A stretch of 64,000 nucleotides of DNA from assembly GCF_900961225.1 (NCBI RefSeq), contig NZ_CAAHFN010000098.1:152378-216377 (forward strand). The letters are read 5' to 3'. The notes under the pieces were generated by a model, which saw nothing but the letters and a program-made list of their open reading frames with translations, had not been told where the DNA came from and did no database searches. Position 1 is the stretch's first letter; every line of letters begins with the position of its first letter. Position numbers and translations under genes: made by a program. Below are positions 26,725 to 35,453 of this stretch, one piece after another. The stretch is from Modicisalibacter radicis. Its GTDB lineage: Bacteria; Pseudomonadota; Gammaproteobacteria; Pseudomonadales; Halomonadaceae.

Positions 26725-27711
26725 ATGGTGCAGGATCTCAACGACGCCTTGATCTTCGCCAAGGTCGTGGAGCAGGGCAGTTTTACCGCCGCCTCGAAGC
26801 TGCTGGGCATACCCAAGACCACGGTGAGCCGCAAGATTCAGGGGCTCGAACAGCGCCTGGGCGCGCGTTTGCTGCAGCGCACTACGCGTCGGCTGAGCCT
26901 CACCGAGGCCGGTGGCGTCTACTACGAATACTGCAATCGGATTACCCAGGACTTGAGCGAGGCGGAAAGCGCCGTACACCAGCTCGAGGGCAGCCCGCGC
27001 GGCTGGCTACGGGTCACCGCACCGTTCACCATGTGCACGGAATTCACCTCGACGCTGGTCCGCGACTTTCGCGAGCTCTATCCCGAGGTCAGGATCGACC
27101 TGGTGCTGTCGAACGAGCACCTCGACCTGGTCGCCCACCAGATCGACGTGGCGCTGCGGGTCGGCAACCTGCCGGATTCCAGCCTGGTGGCCCGGCCACT
27201 GGCGCGCTATCGCTCGTTCGTGTATGCCAGCGAGCGCTATATCGCCCGTCATGGAGCGCCGCGCACGCCCGCCGAGCTGGCCCATCATCCGGTACTGGCG
27301 AAGAGCGCCGACCGGCGCAGCCAGCGCTACTTCTGGCAACTGCACAAGGGCACGCACCGCGAAGAGGCCATGGTCGAGCCTATTGCCGTGGCCAACGATC
27401 CATTCGTGCTGCGCCGCCTGCTCGTCGAGGGCCACGGCCTGATGCTGGCCAGCGAGATCGTGGCGTGCTGGGGGCCGGAGGGAGAGCAATTGCATCGCGT
27501 GCTGGAAGGCTGGGAGGGGCCGGAAACCGAGCTCAACGCGGTGTTCCCCAGCGGCAAGCTGATCTCGCCCAAGGTGCGCAGCTTCGTCGACATGGTCGCA
27601 GAGCGCATCCAGGTCGACAGCGATTTCAGCAGCGAACAGTGGCAGCTGCCGGCCGTGGCCAACGAGACGGTTGCCGATGAAAACGTCGAGGTCATGGGCG
27701 AGATGGCCTGA
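26725..27711 (+). CDS. LysR-family regulator adjacent to RND efflux operon
   Basis: This 328-residue LysR regulator has an N-terminal HTH (GSFTAASKLLGIPKTTVSRK, then LLQRTTRRLSLTEAG) and an effector domain. The HTH is of the subgroup that includes many efflux and aldehyde-stress regulators. A ~30-residue tail beyond the effector domain (from about DSDFSSEQWQL onward) is longer than usual and acidic. AAGGA precedes the chosen ATG by 7 bases. The divergent layout with the RND operon suggests control of efflux, as with MexT and MexEF; that comparison is inference. Confidence 0.9.
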   Translation: MVQDLNDALIFAKVVEQGSFTAASKLLGIPKTTVSRKIQGLEQRLGARLLQRTTRRLSLTEAGGVYYEYCNRITQDLSEAESAVHQLEGSPRGWLRVTAPFTMCTEFTSTLVRDFRELYPEVRIDLVLSNEHLDLVAHQIDVALRVGNLPDSSLVARPLARYRSFVYASERYIARHGAPRTPAELAHHPVLAKSADRRSQRYFWQLHKGTHREEAMVEPIAVANDPFVLRRLLVEGHGLMLASEIVACWGPEGEQLHRVLEGWEGPETELNAVFPSGKLISPKVRSFVDMVAERIQVDSDFSSEQWQLPAVANETVADENVEVMGEMA

Positions 27712-27786
27712 GCGGGTGCTTCGCGGTCTTCCTGCTCAACCTGAGGACAGATCAGGGTTTCATCGCTTGCCGTATGAACAATGTCC

Positions 27787-27806
27787 CAGCCGCCGGTTGC
27801 CGGCTG
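27787..27806 (+). terminator. Possible terminator after the efflux LysR gene
   Basis: A CAGCCG/CGGCTG stem with an 8-base loop followed by TCTTT lies 75 bases after the LysR stop, in the 190-bp convergent gap before the SDR gene. The T-run is short, so the call is tentative. The rest of the gap shows nothing recognisable. Confidence 0.3.
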
Positions 27807-27901
27807 TCTTTGGGGCTGATGTGCTTCACCCCGGAGATGGCTTGGCGAGGGCAGCCGGGTTCCTGCCCGTACAATCCCTCGAGACGACGGCCCAGTAGCC
27901 G

Positions 27902-28810
27902 CTATGCCTCGAGCCATCTCGCCCCGGTCGATTCACAGGAAACTTGCCACAGCCGCTCGGCGACGGCCCGATCCCGACCAACGTCAGCGATATGAGCGCG
28001 TCCGGGCGCACCGCGCGTCTCGGCGATACCGGCGGGGCCGATGTAGTCGCCGGGGCGAACGTCGTCGGCGATGGCCGCGTGGAGGGTGGGGCGCGCGCCC
28101 TCGGTCGCGGTCTGGGTAATGAATGGCATCAGCACCCTGAAGAGGCGTCCCACCAGGGCGCGGCTCTTGACGCCATGATCGAACAGCGCCGTGCGCGAGA
28201 GCCCGGGGTGCGCCGCCAGGCTGGTCAGCCCCCAGTCATTGTCAGTGCTGTGACGCTGAAGCGCCTGGCTGAACAGCAGCATGGCGAGCTTGGATTGGCG
28301 GTAGGCGCGCCACGGGTTGTAGCGATGTTCGCCGTGCAGGTCGTCGAAGTCGATGTGCCCGCCACGGTGCGCCAGGCTTGAAAGCTGCACGACACGCGGC
28401 GCCGGTGCCGCCAGCAGCGGGGGAAGCAGCAGGCTGGTGAGCAGGAAATGGCCCAGGTAGTTGACGCCTAACTGGCGCTCGAAGCCGTCGCGGGTCAATT
28501 CCCGCCCCGGCAATGCCATGATGCCGGCATTGTTGATCAGCCCGTCCAGCGCGGCCTCGCTGGCGCGCAGGCGGGCGGCGAAATCGCGCACCGAATCCAG
28601 GCTGTCCAGATCGAGCGGCTCGAAACGCACATCCGCCCCCGGGCTGTCGTTGCGCAGCGCATCGACCGCCGCGTGTCCCTTCTCGGGATTGCGCGCCGCC
28701 ACGATGACCCGGTACTTCCGGCGGAGCAGCCCGTCCGCGGTAGCCAGGCCCAGGCCGGTGTTGGCGCCGGTGACGACCGCCAGTGGCGATCGGTCATCGC
28801 GGTCTGTCAT
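27902..28810 (-). CDS. SDR oxidoreductase (retinol-dehydrogenase-like)
   Basis: This 302-residue SDR has the cofactor motif TGANTGLG near residue 14, the NNAGIM strand motif, catalytic Ser in VQLSSLAH and the Tyr-x-x-x-Lys pair in YRQSK followed by LAMLLFSQAL. This pattern is typical of retinol-dehydrogenase or WW-domain-oxidoreductase-like bacterial SDRs, whose true substrates are usually unknown. The ATG lies 8 bases after the stop of the upstream monooxygenase gene, so the two are likely co-transcribed. The Shine-Dalgarno is poor. Confidence 0.87.
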   Translation of the reverse strand: MTDRDDRSPLAVVTGANTGLGLATADGLLRRKYRVIVAARNPEKGHAAVDALRNDSPGADVRFEPLDLDSLDSVRDFAARLRASEAALDGLINNAGIMALPGRELTRDGFERQLGVNYLGHFLLTSLLLPPLLAAPAPRVVQLSSLAHRGGHIDFDDLHGEHRYNPWRAYRQSKLAMLLFSQALQRHSTDNDWGLTSLAAHPGLSRTALFDHGVKSRALVGRLFRVLMPFITQTATEGARPTLHAAIADDVRPGDYIGPAGIAETRGAPGRAHIADVGRDRAVAERLWQVSCESTGARWLEA

Positions 28811-28818
28811 GAGGGTGT

Positions 28819-29151
28819 TCAGGTGTTGCCCGCATCGCCGATGGTCTGGATGACCTCGAAGCCCTCGAACTTCGGCGGGCCGAGATACAGCCCCTCGCGG
28901 CGACTCTGGCCGGCATTGGCGTGCGCGGCGCGGAAGGCTTCGGAGTGCGTCCAGGCCTCGAAATCCTCGCGCGAACGCCAGAGGGTATGGGAGGCGTAGA
29001 GCACGTGATCCTCCTCCGCGGGGCCGCGCAGCATGTGAAACTCGACGAAACCGGGCAGGCCCTGCAGGTGGGTCTCCCGCTCCAGCCAGATCTGTTCGAA
29101 CTCGTCCACCCTCTCGGGATTGACCCGGAAACGATTCATGGCGATGAACAC
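28819..29151 (-). CDS. ABM-domain monooxygenase, IsdG/HmoB heme-degrading type
   Basis: This 110-residue single ABM-fold protein resembles IsdG/IsdI/HmoB heme-degrading monooxygenases. The Asn (near residue 6, AMNRFRV), Trp and His triad appears present (WTHSEAFRAAHANA), and the PGFVEFHMLRGP and YASHTLW segments are typical. I chose the GTG start because GAGGAG lies 8 bases upstream; an upstream ATG lacks a site. If active it would open heme and release iron in the cytoplasm. Neighbours are an SDR and a tetrapyrrole chelatase-like gene, supporting but not proving a tetrapyrrole role. Confidence 0.78.
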   Translation of the reverse strand: MFIAMNRFRVNPERVDEFEQIWLERETHLQGLPGFVEFHMLRGPAEEDHVLYASHTLWRSREDFEAWTHSEAFRAAHANAGQSRREGLYLGPPKFEGFEVIQTIGDAGNT

Positions 29152-29310
29152 GGTACACGCTCCTCGTGGCGAATTGATAGGCATTCTCACATGATGCCAT
29201 CTTACCTGATAAGGGGCCAGATGGCGCAGGCTGGTTGTCCTGCCTTGTGCCGGCCATCATCTGGCGAGTGTGCAACCCCCTGGCCGGCGAGACTGGGTTT
29301 CGCGACGGTT

Positions 29311-30177
29311 TCAGGGGGCGTTGGCGTCGCTGGCCGGCATCCCCAGCAGCAGCGGCTCGCCGGCAAGCGCCTGCCGCAGGCGAGTGGCGAGGATGTCCAC
29401 GACGGCATCGTTCTCGCCGACCAGCCGCGTCGTGGTGACACGCGGGCCGGGGGAGCGCGCCATCGCCCGTTCGCAGATCTTCGCGATATCGCCGCCCTCA
29501 CCGGCGTGCCGACCCGGGGAGAGAAACAGCATGGACAGGATCACGTCACTGCCGGCCAGCGCCGGCGAGGCCAGCAGATCTTCCAGAAGTGGCTCGTTGA
29601 ACCGGTAGGCCTCGCCCTCGCGACGCTCCATCGAGGCAAAGGTGACGCAGCTGGCCTCATCGGCCAGCAGCACGCTCAACTGACCGGCGAGGTAGTTGCG
29701 CACCGCCGTGACCTCGGGGATCGGAGTGCCGTGATCGACCAGCACGACCGCTGGCCGCGGCAACCCCGTCATGCGCTCGCGCACGTTGTCCGCCAGCAGT
29801 TGCGCCAGGCGCAAATCCGGGGTTGCCTGACTTTCCACCAACGGCAGGGCCACCTTGATGCCCAGTCGCGGGTAGCTGGACTGCACTTCGGCCAACCGCG
29901 CGGGCAGGTAATCGGTCAACGCCCGGCTGGGGCCGAAGAAGAACGGCACGATGACCAGCTCGGTCACGCCCTGCGCGGCGGCCCGTTCGGCCAGCGGGCC
30001 CAGCGTCACCGCCTTTTCCCCGCCGAGCTTCGTAGGGTCGATCTTGCAGGAGTGCAGCAGCGACGTGGCCTCGACCGCCTCGCCGGTGGCCTGGCCGAGC
30101 GCCAGGGCGAGCCGGCGCAGGTTGAGCGTGGCCTGGGGGCGCAGCGATCCGTTGTCGACGAGCAGAATCTTTCGCAT
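29311..30177 (-). CDS. CbiX-type sirohydrochlorin chelatase-like protein
   Basis: This 288-residue protein is a two-repeat CbiX/SirB-type chelatase, the family that inserts cobalt or iron into sirohydrochlorin. The second repeat keeps the metal site: His149 in VLVDHGTP and the histidine in LSPGRHAGEGGD. In the first repeat both equivalents are changed (VDNGS at residues 7-11 and FFFGPSRALTD), so only the C-terminal half should bind metal. GAGG stands 5 bases before the ATG. No B12-riboswitch motif was found upstream. It may serve siroheme or cobalamin synthesis, or be a divergent paralogue. Confidence 0.8.
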   Translation of the reverse strand: MRKILLVDNGSLRPQATLNLRRLALALGQATGEAVEATSLLHSCKIDPTKLGGEKAVTLGPLAERAAAQGVTELVIVPFFFGPSRALTDYLPARLAEVQSSYPRLGIKVALPLVESQATPDLRLAQLLADNVRERMTGLPRPAVVLVDHGTPIPEVTAVRNYLAGQLSVLLADEASCVTFASMERREGEAYRFNEPLLEDLLASPALAGSDVILSMLFLSPGRHAGEGGDIAKICERAMARSPGPRVTTTRLVGENDAVVDILATRLRQALAGEPLLLGMPASDANAP

Positions 30178-30349
30178 TAAGGCCTCGGGGTGGATATGAC
30201 GGAGGGCTTCATCACACTACCGGCCGGGGCGGTGGTCAAGTTACGAGCCCTGCGTGCAGTCTCGGTTCCAGGCGGTATTGAGCTTCCGAGCCTGCCGGCC
30301 GATGGGGCGGTTGAGTCGTGGCCTAGTCTGCCATCCGATGATCCTGTCA

Positions 30350-30370
30350 CCCGGCCAGGGAAATGCCGGG
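30350..30370 (-). terminator. Hairpin after the second TRAP operon
   Basis: A CCCGGC/GCCGGG stem with a 9-base loop lies 13 bases beyond the dctM stop codon, on the minus strand. There is no T-run. It lies in the 206-bp gap before the chelatase gene, which otherwise holds only that gene's presumed promoter side. Confidence 0.35.
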
Positions 30371-30383
30371 CGCAGGTATGAGC

Positions 30384-31655
30384 TCACCGGAAAAACTCAG
30401 GGAGCCAAGTCGATAGTGCAGGGAAAAACACCAGCAGCAGTATTGCAAGGAGCTCGGCGATCAAGAACGGGAAAAGCTGTTTCAGCAGGGGCAACATCTT
30501 CATCTCCCCTATTCGCATCATGATAAACAGAACCACACCTACCGGGGGCGTGATCAAACCGACTGCCAAGGTCAGAATAATGATGATGGATGTCTGTATG
30601 GGGTCTATGCCCAACGTGTCGCCAAGCGGCATCAATAAGGGGGCAAATATGACAATGGCCGCTCCTATGTCCAGGAACATGCCTAACACGAGCATGAGCA
30701 GCATGACGGACAACAGGAATAACCAAGGCTGCGACTCAAACATCGGTGCCATCGACGACACGAGGTTCGAAATACCTAGTAGATTGAGTGCGTAGGAAAG
30801 GATTGCGGCACAGGCTACCAGAAGATAAATGCTTGCCGACATCCTTGCCGCCGAGCTGACTGCAGCCCAGAAGCCAGCAAGATTCAATTCCTTGAACACG
30901 AATACGCCAAGGATGGAGGCGATAGCCACAGCGATGCCACCGCCTTCGGTTGCGGTGAAGGCGCCGACGATCATCCCTCCTACAATGACGATGGGAAGTA
31001 GTGCCACTAACAGAGCTTCAACCACTAGCAAGGGTATCTCTTTCTTGGCTATTTCTACTTTAGGCTTGGGCAGCCCACCGTGTCGTCCATGTAAAAAAAT
31101 AATGGCCAGACAGGCACCGCCGATTAGCAGGCCGGGAACGACACCGGCAACAAAAAGATCAATGACCGAAATGCCTGTTACTGCAGCCATGATGATGGCT
31201 AGACCCGACGGCGGGATTATTGGGCCAATGATGGCGCTCGCCACGGTCACGGCTCCGGTGTATTCCTTGCTGTAGCCCTCGCGGGGCATTTCGTTGATAA
31301 AGAATTTGCCTAATGCGCTCGTGTCAGCCACTGCGGAGCCTGATATTCCGGCGAACAGTACCGAGGAACCCACGTTGGCGTAGGCGGTGCCGCCATGAAA
31401 TCTACCAGTAAAAAACGAAGCGAGTCTGATGAGTCTTGTAGTGATGCCGCTACGGTTCATTATTTCAGCCGCCAGAATATAAAAGGGGACGGCTAGGAAT
31501 ACAAAGCTGTCGACTCCGGCAAAAAAACGCGTTATGGATACCTGCAGAGGCAGTCCTGTCAACCATATCCCTGCCATGCCGCCGACGCCAAGAGCGAATG
31601 CGATGGGCACGCCGATCAGGATCAACCCCAGCCCTAATATGGCTACTATTAGCAT
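30384..31655 (-). CDS. TRAP transporter large permease (DctM family), second system
   Basis: This 423-residue hydrophobic protein of DctM type shows GVPIAFALGVGGMAG at the start, GSAVADTSALGKFF, GPIIPPSGLAIIMAAVTG and VGLITPPVGVVLFIMM near the end. It is the main transport subunit of a sodium-coupled uptake system for an acid. AAGGTG lies before the ATG. The gene and its partners are visibly AT-richer than the flanking recBCD and efflux regions, with many AT-ending codons, which suggests acquisition by transfer. It follows dctQ by about 25 bases. Confidence 0.93.
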   Translation of the reverse strand: MLIVAILGLGLILIGVPIAFALGVGGMAGIWLTGLPLQVSITRFFAGVDSFVFLAVPFYILAAEIMNRSGITTRLIRLASFFTGRFHGGTAYANVGSSVLFAGISGSAVADTSALGKFFINEMPREGYSKEYTGAVTVASAIIGPIIPPSGLAIIMAAVTGISVIDLFVAGVVPGLLIGGACLAIIFLHGRHGGLPKPKVEIAKKEIPLLVVEALLVALLPIVIVGGMIVGAFTATEGGGIAVAIASILGVFVFKELNLAGFWAAVSSAARMSASIYLLVACAAILSYALNLLGISNLVSSMAPMFESQPWLFLLSVMLLMLVLGMFLDIGAAIVIFAPLLMPLGDTLGIDPIQTSIIIILTLAVGLITPPVGVVLFIMMRIGEMKMLPLLKQLFPFLIAELLAILLLVFFPALSTWLPEFFR

Positions 31656-31680
31656 GACTTCACCTTTGGCCGTTTATCCG

Positions 31681-32163
31681 CTATGTCTGTGCTTCGGAGC
31701 TGTCAGAAAAACCAGCGAACCAACTGAGAGCAATCTCTATGAAAACCAGTCCACCGCCAACCGGTATGGCCATGTAAGGAAAGACCATGGGGATGCCTGA
31801 TGCGGCTGCCGTCTGTGCCCTGTTGCTCATTGCTGTATCCCATCCATAAAATACCAGGACAAGACAGAAACCGGCGCCCACGGAATAAAGCGCACTGCGC
31901 ATGTGGCGTCGATATTTGACTTTTACGATATTTAGCAAACCATCGACCGCCATATGCTCTGCTCGGTAAACGCAAGCCACACTACCCAGCATCATGAGCC
32001 AGATCATGCAAAATCGCATGACTTCTTCGCCCCAGGGGAGAGAGTCGCCAAAAAAATATCTTCCCACGACTTGCGAAATGTTGACCAGGGATACGAAAAT
32101 AAGCAGCAAAGTACAGATTACCTCGCAGCTCTTTGCCAGCCATTTGGCTATATTGCTGAGCAT
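31681..32163 (-). CDS. TRAP transporter small permease (DctQ family), second system
   Basis: This 160-residue, four-helix membrane protein of DctQ type has typical stretches including NISQVVGRYFFGDSLPWGEE and RAEHMAVDGLLN. It pairs with the large permease in the inner membrane. A strong purine-rich ribosome site precedes the ATG. It lies between the dctM and dctP genes with short gaps and shares their lower GC content. The substrate should match the acid-sugar dehydratase encoded nearby on the other strand. Confidence 0.9.
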   Translation of the reverse strand: MLSNIAKWLAKSCEVICTLLLIFVSLVNISQVVGRYFFGDSLPWGEEVMRFCMIWLMMLGSVACVYRAEHMAVDGLLNIVKVKYRRHMRSALYSVGAGFCLVLVFYGWDTAMSNRAQTAAASGIPMVFPYMAIPVGGGLVFIEIALSWFAGFSDSSEAQT

Positions 32164-32218
32164 CTTCCCTTTCCTTTGAGTGGCTGAATAAAGGAGGGCT
32201 CAAGGCCCTCCGCCAGGC

Positions 32219-33256
32219 TCAGTTGTACATGCTCTGTTCGGCTTCATCGACTGCCTTCATTATCTCGTTAACAAATTCTTCGCCGACCTGGCTGACGATG
32301 TATTTGCGTACAGGGTCTTGCGTCTTTTCCTTGAACAACTCCTTCTCCTCAGGTGTGGATACATGGACTTCGACACCTTTTTCTTCTTCTAAAAGTTTTG
32401 AATATTTCCAGTCGCCTTCCGTTTTTTGTACATTTTCCGTAGCGGCAAGCAGCTTGGAGCCGTCAGTAACAATCTGCTGCTGACTGGCCGACAGGGAATT
32501 GAACCAGTCTCCGTTGGCTATGACTATATGCAGGCCTAGAACATGCTCGTTCAGAGTGAAGTAATCCACTACATCGCCAGCCCCTCCGGTATAATGGACT
32601 GCCGGTGGACTCTCCAGACCGTCGACCACGCCTTGCTTGAGCGCCATTACGGCCTCTGCGCCGGATATCGGAGTGGGTGATGCTCCCAGTGCCTTGACCA
32701 TTTCCATGTAGACAGGGCTCTCCATCGTTCTGATCTTCAGGCCTTCCATATCGGAAGGTTCGATGATTTGCTTGCCCGTAGTTGCGAATGAGCGAAAACC
32801 ATTTTCCGAAAAGGCCAGGGCTTCCATGCCGGTCTTACGGGTGATGTCGTCAAGCATGCCGCGGCCGAAATCGCTTTGCATGACCTGCCAGGCAACGGGA
32901 GCCGATCTGAAGAGGTAGGGAATCGACCATGCCTGGATCGGTTCATAGAATCCGGCAAAGGCGCCGTCGGAGGGCAGCGACATTTCCAGTGAACCCTGCT
33001 GAACCATTTCGGTCATCTCCCGAGCAGTGCCCAGCTGCCCTCCAGGGAACAGCCTGACGGAGATTTCACCATTGCTTTTGCTCTCGACGTACTCCTTGAA
33101 GCGGGAGACAGCGTTATATTCGGGGTTGTCACCCTTGAACATCTCGAATCCGAACTTGATTTGGGTCTCTGCCCAGCCTTGCAGGGGCATGATGCCGAAG
33201 CCTGCAACCATGCAGGCAGCGAGAAGCTTCTTCATTGGCGCGTTGGTACAGGGCAT
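32219..33256 (-). CDS. TRAP transporter substrate-binding protein (DctP family), second system
   Basis: This 345-residue periplasmic receptor has a signal peptide ending near GWAE. The substrate-binding arginine is in MEGLKIRTMES and the ALKQGVVDGLESPP segment is typical of DctP proteins that bind sugar acids such as uronates or aldonates. GAGGA is 7 bases before the chosen ATG; an ATG 21 bases later is possible. It heads the TRAP operon and is divergent from a GntR regulator across 162 bp. Confidence 0.92.
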   Translation of the reverse strand: MPCTNAPMKKLLAACMVAGFGIMPLQGWAETQIKFGFEMFKGDNPEYNAVSRFKEYVESKSNGEISVRLFPGGQLGTAREMTEMVQQGSLEMSLPSDGAFAGFYEPIQAWSIPYLFRSAPVAWQVMQSDFGRGMLDDITRKTGMEALAFSENGFRSFATTGKQIIEPSDMEGLKIRTMESPVYMEMVKALGASPTPISGAEAVMALKQGVVDGLESPPAVHYTGGAGDVVDYFTLNEHVLGLHIVIANGDWFNSLSASQQQIVTDGSKLLAATENVQKTEGDWKYSKLLEEEKGVEVHVSTPEEKELFKEKTQDPVRKYIVSQVGEEFVNEIMKAVDEAEQSMYN

Positions 33257-33316
33257 TTGCTGGTCCTCATTGCCGATTTGCCAGAATCGTACATTATCTG
33301 TATTATTTGGCACACT

Positions 33317-33348
33317 GTATACCCATAAACTATACGCTAAAACTATAC
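33317..33348. promoter_or_regulatory. Repeated TATAC-type motifs in TRAP/GntR divergent promoter
   Basis: An interrupted dyad GTATA/TATAC (33317-33335) and a direct repeat of AAACTATAC at 33327 and 33340 lie in the AT-rich gap between the dctP and GntR starts. They are reasonable candidates for the adjacent FCD-type regulator, but no consensus is matched exactly. Confidence 0.3.
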
Positions 33349-33418
33349 TTTGGTAGGATCTTATGCGATGGTCAATTCGTGTAGAAATGGGTAAAGACAT
33401 TGAGATTGGGTACTGAAC

Positions 33419-34120
33419 ATGCACGACCAACTGGACAAGGTAGCCAAGGGCGCCTCCCCGAGGGGAGGCAAGACGAGTCGTTCTCATCGGCTGCATGAGC
33501 TCATCCGCGAGGACATCATCGATGGCCGGCTTGCGCCTGGCTCTCGCCTGAAGGTCAGCGAGCTGGCTGACTACTATGGAACGAGCACCAACCCTGTGCG
33601 TGAAGCGCTTAATCGCCTGGAAGGCGAGGGCGTCGTGGTCATTACACAGAACCGTGGTGCCCGCGTGCGGGCAATCGATGAGGATTTCATCAGGAATATA
33701 TACGAGATAAGAATCCTGATTGAGCCCTATCTGGTACGCTGGTTCGTGGATTATGCGAAAGAATCAGAGATTAAAAAGCTACGTGAAATCCAGGAGGAGA
33801 TAGACGAAATAATTGACACGGATCTTGAGCGCTTTAATGAGCTCAATGAGCAGTTTCACAGTATTATTTATGCCAATCATTATAATTCGGAAGCCCGCAA
33901 TATCATCAAGCGGCAAGAGGCCATGTTGCATATCCTCAGCAGGCGATTCGGGCTTCCCAGGTCACGAAAACGGGCCATATGCCAGGAGCACAAACAGCTT
34001 ATAGATGCAATCGAGAGCGGAAATGAGCAATTGGCTGTCGAGGCTGAAGAGCGTCATGTCCGTGGCTCCGTTGAGTTGCTGCTGGAACAGATGCGAATTC
34101 ATAGGGTGTCAGCTGGCTGA
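33419..34120 (+). CDS. GntR-family regulator (FCD subfamily) of the acid-sugar cassette
   Basis: This 233-residue protein has an N-terminal winged helix (about residues 22-90: HELIREDIIDGRLAPG, VSELADYYGTSTNPVREAL) and an FCD ligand domain with metal-binding candidates in NEQFHSI and CQEHKQLID. Such regulators sense sugar acids or carboxylates. The dehydratase gene follows 30 bases downstream on the same strand and the TRAP operon is divergent, so it most likely represses both until the substrate appears. The ribosome site is weak. Confidence 0.9.
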   Translation: MHDQLDKVAKGASPRGGKTSRSHRLHELIREDIIDGRLAPGSRLKVSELADYYGTSTNPVREALNRLEGEGVVVITQNRGARVRAIDEDFIRNIYEIRILIEPYLVRWFVDYAKESEIKKLREIQEEIDEIIDTDLERFNELNEQFHSIIYANHYNSEARNIIKRQEAMLHILSRRFGLPRSRKRAICQEHKQLIDAIESGNEQLAVEAEERHVRGSVELLLEQMRIHRVSAG

Positions 34121-34150
34121 TGCCACGAGCAAGGATTGCCGGGTTAGCGT

Positions 34151-35305
34151 ATGAAAATCACTTCAATTACTTCCTACATTGTATGGGTTGGCGTCAGAAA
34201 CCAGTTGCTCGTCAAGGTTGATACTGACGAAGGTATTTACGGTTGGGGCGAATCAGGCCTGTCTGGAAGGGAGAGGGCCGTACAGGGGGCGATAGAGCAT
34301 TATCGAGAGTTTCTGATAGGCCGGGATCCTCTTCAAGCCGGTGCCATATGGCAGGAGATGTACCGCAGTCAGTATTTTGAAGGCGGGCGTGTATTGACTG
34401 CGGCGATCAGCGCTATTGATATTGCGCTGTACGATATCAAGGGCAAGGCTTTTAACGTGCCCGTTTGCCAGCTTTTAGGTGGCAAGCAACGCGACAGGGT
34501 GCCGACCTTTGGCACAATAATCAGTGATAGTACGGCCGAGGTCGTCGAAAAGGCGAAATTGCTTCAAGAGAGAGGCTGGAAATGCATTCGCCTGGTGGCT
34601 GCCGGTCAGGAAAACCCGGCGACCTATGAGCCGAGAGAATCCATCGCTGATACGGTACCGATGGTGATCGGTGCGAGAGAGGCTCTAGGCAGCGATATCA
34701 CTCTCGGTCTGGAATACCATCATCGACTGAGTGTTGCGGAGGCAGCATCCTTCTGCAATAAGTTGCCCAACGGTACACTGGATTTCATTGAAGAACCCAT
34801 TCGTGACGAATCACCAAAGTCCTACAAGTCGCTGCGGACCCTAACCAATATTCCCTTTGCCATTGGAGAGGAGTTCTCATCAAAATGGCAATTCCTGCCC
34901 TATATCGAAGACGATGTCATCCAGTTCTGTCGCATCGATATCTGTAATGTCGGTGGCTTTACCGAGGCGATGAAGGTCGCTGGATGGTGCGAGGCTCATT
35001 ACATCGACTTAATGCCTCACAACCCGCTTGGGCCTATCTGCACGGCGGCGAGTATTCATCTTGCGGCATCGGTAAGCAATTTTTCCTGGCTGGAATGCCG
35101 TAGCACGCCTGCAGAAACACATCTGAACTTCGATTCTCCTGAAGTCTTTCCCGTACAGCCGGAGTTGGAGGGTGCGGATTTTCCGGTTCTGGACAAGCCG
35201 GGCCTGGGAATTGAAGTCGATGAGGAGTATATCAAGCGTCAGGCTTTCAAGTTTTCAGAACCGCCGCATCTGCGTCGCAGGGATGGGTCTTTCACGAATT
35301 GGTGA
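34151..35305 (+). CDS. Enolase-superfamily acid-sugar dehydratase (mandelate racemase/galactonate dehydratase-like)
   Basis: This 384-residue protein has the capping domain at the N terminus (TDEGIYGWGES) and the barrel with metal ligands visible: Glu in TLGLEYHHRLS (where galactonate dehydratases usually have Asp, followed by a catalytic His), Glu in DFIEEPI, Glu in AIGEEFSS, and the C-terminal His in MPHNPLGP. This fits D-galactonate-dehydratase-like enzymes that turn an aldonate into a 2-keto-3-deoxy acid. It is coupled to a GntR gene and divergent from a TRAP transporter. The exact sugar acid is unknown. Confidence 0.87.
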   Translation: MKITSITSYIVWVGVRNQLLVKVDTDEGIYGWGESGLSGRERAVQGAIEHYREFLIGRDPLQAGAIWQEMYRSQYFEGGRVLTAAISAIDIALYDIKGKAFNVPVCQLLGGKQRDRVPTFGTIISDSTAEVVEKAKLLQERGWKCIRLVAAGQENPATYEPRESIADTVPMVIGAREALGSDITLGLEYHHRLSVAEAASFCNKLPNGTLDFIEEPIRDESPKSYKSLRTLTNIPFAIGEEFSSKWQFLPYIEDDVIQFCRIDICNVGGFTEAMKVAGWCEAHYIDLMPHNPLGPICTAASIHLAASVSNFSWLECRSTPAETHLNFDSPEVFPVQPELEGADFPVLDKPGLGIEVDEEYIKRQAFKFSEPPHLRRRDGSFTNW

Positions 35306-35405
35306 GATTGATGCCCTGGCCAATATGATGGAGCCACTTGACCGTAAGGCGAGCATTGCCGTGCATCATGCCGGTTGAGTTCTGCTGCTTCGGCACCAGG
35401 GAGCG

Positions 35406-35439
35406 TGGCGCCCCCGAAACCTGCTGGCAGGGGGCGCTA
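35406..35439. terminator. Strong hairpin between convergent genes
   Basis: A 10-bp GC-rich stem (TGGCGCCCCC with GGGGGCGCTA, one G-U pair) with a 14-base loop stands between the dehydratase stop and the end of a small minus-strand gene. No T-run follows on either strand; it may still act as a transcript end or barrier. Confidence 0.45.
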
Positions 35440-35453
35440 ACACCAAGGGCAAA

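Noticed and set aside
30190..30381. 63-codon plus-strand frame (MDMTEGFITLPAGAVVKL..) in the gap between the chelatase and second TRAP operon
   Set aside because: It has no homologous pattern I know, overlaps the likely promoter and the TRAP-side hairpin, and its composition is uninformative; not enough to call a gene.
30178..30400. Possible cobalamin riboswitch before the CbiX-type gene
   Set aside because: I searched the minus strand for the B12-box and the GCCACTG core and found only partial, scattered matches.
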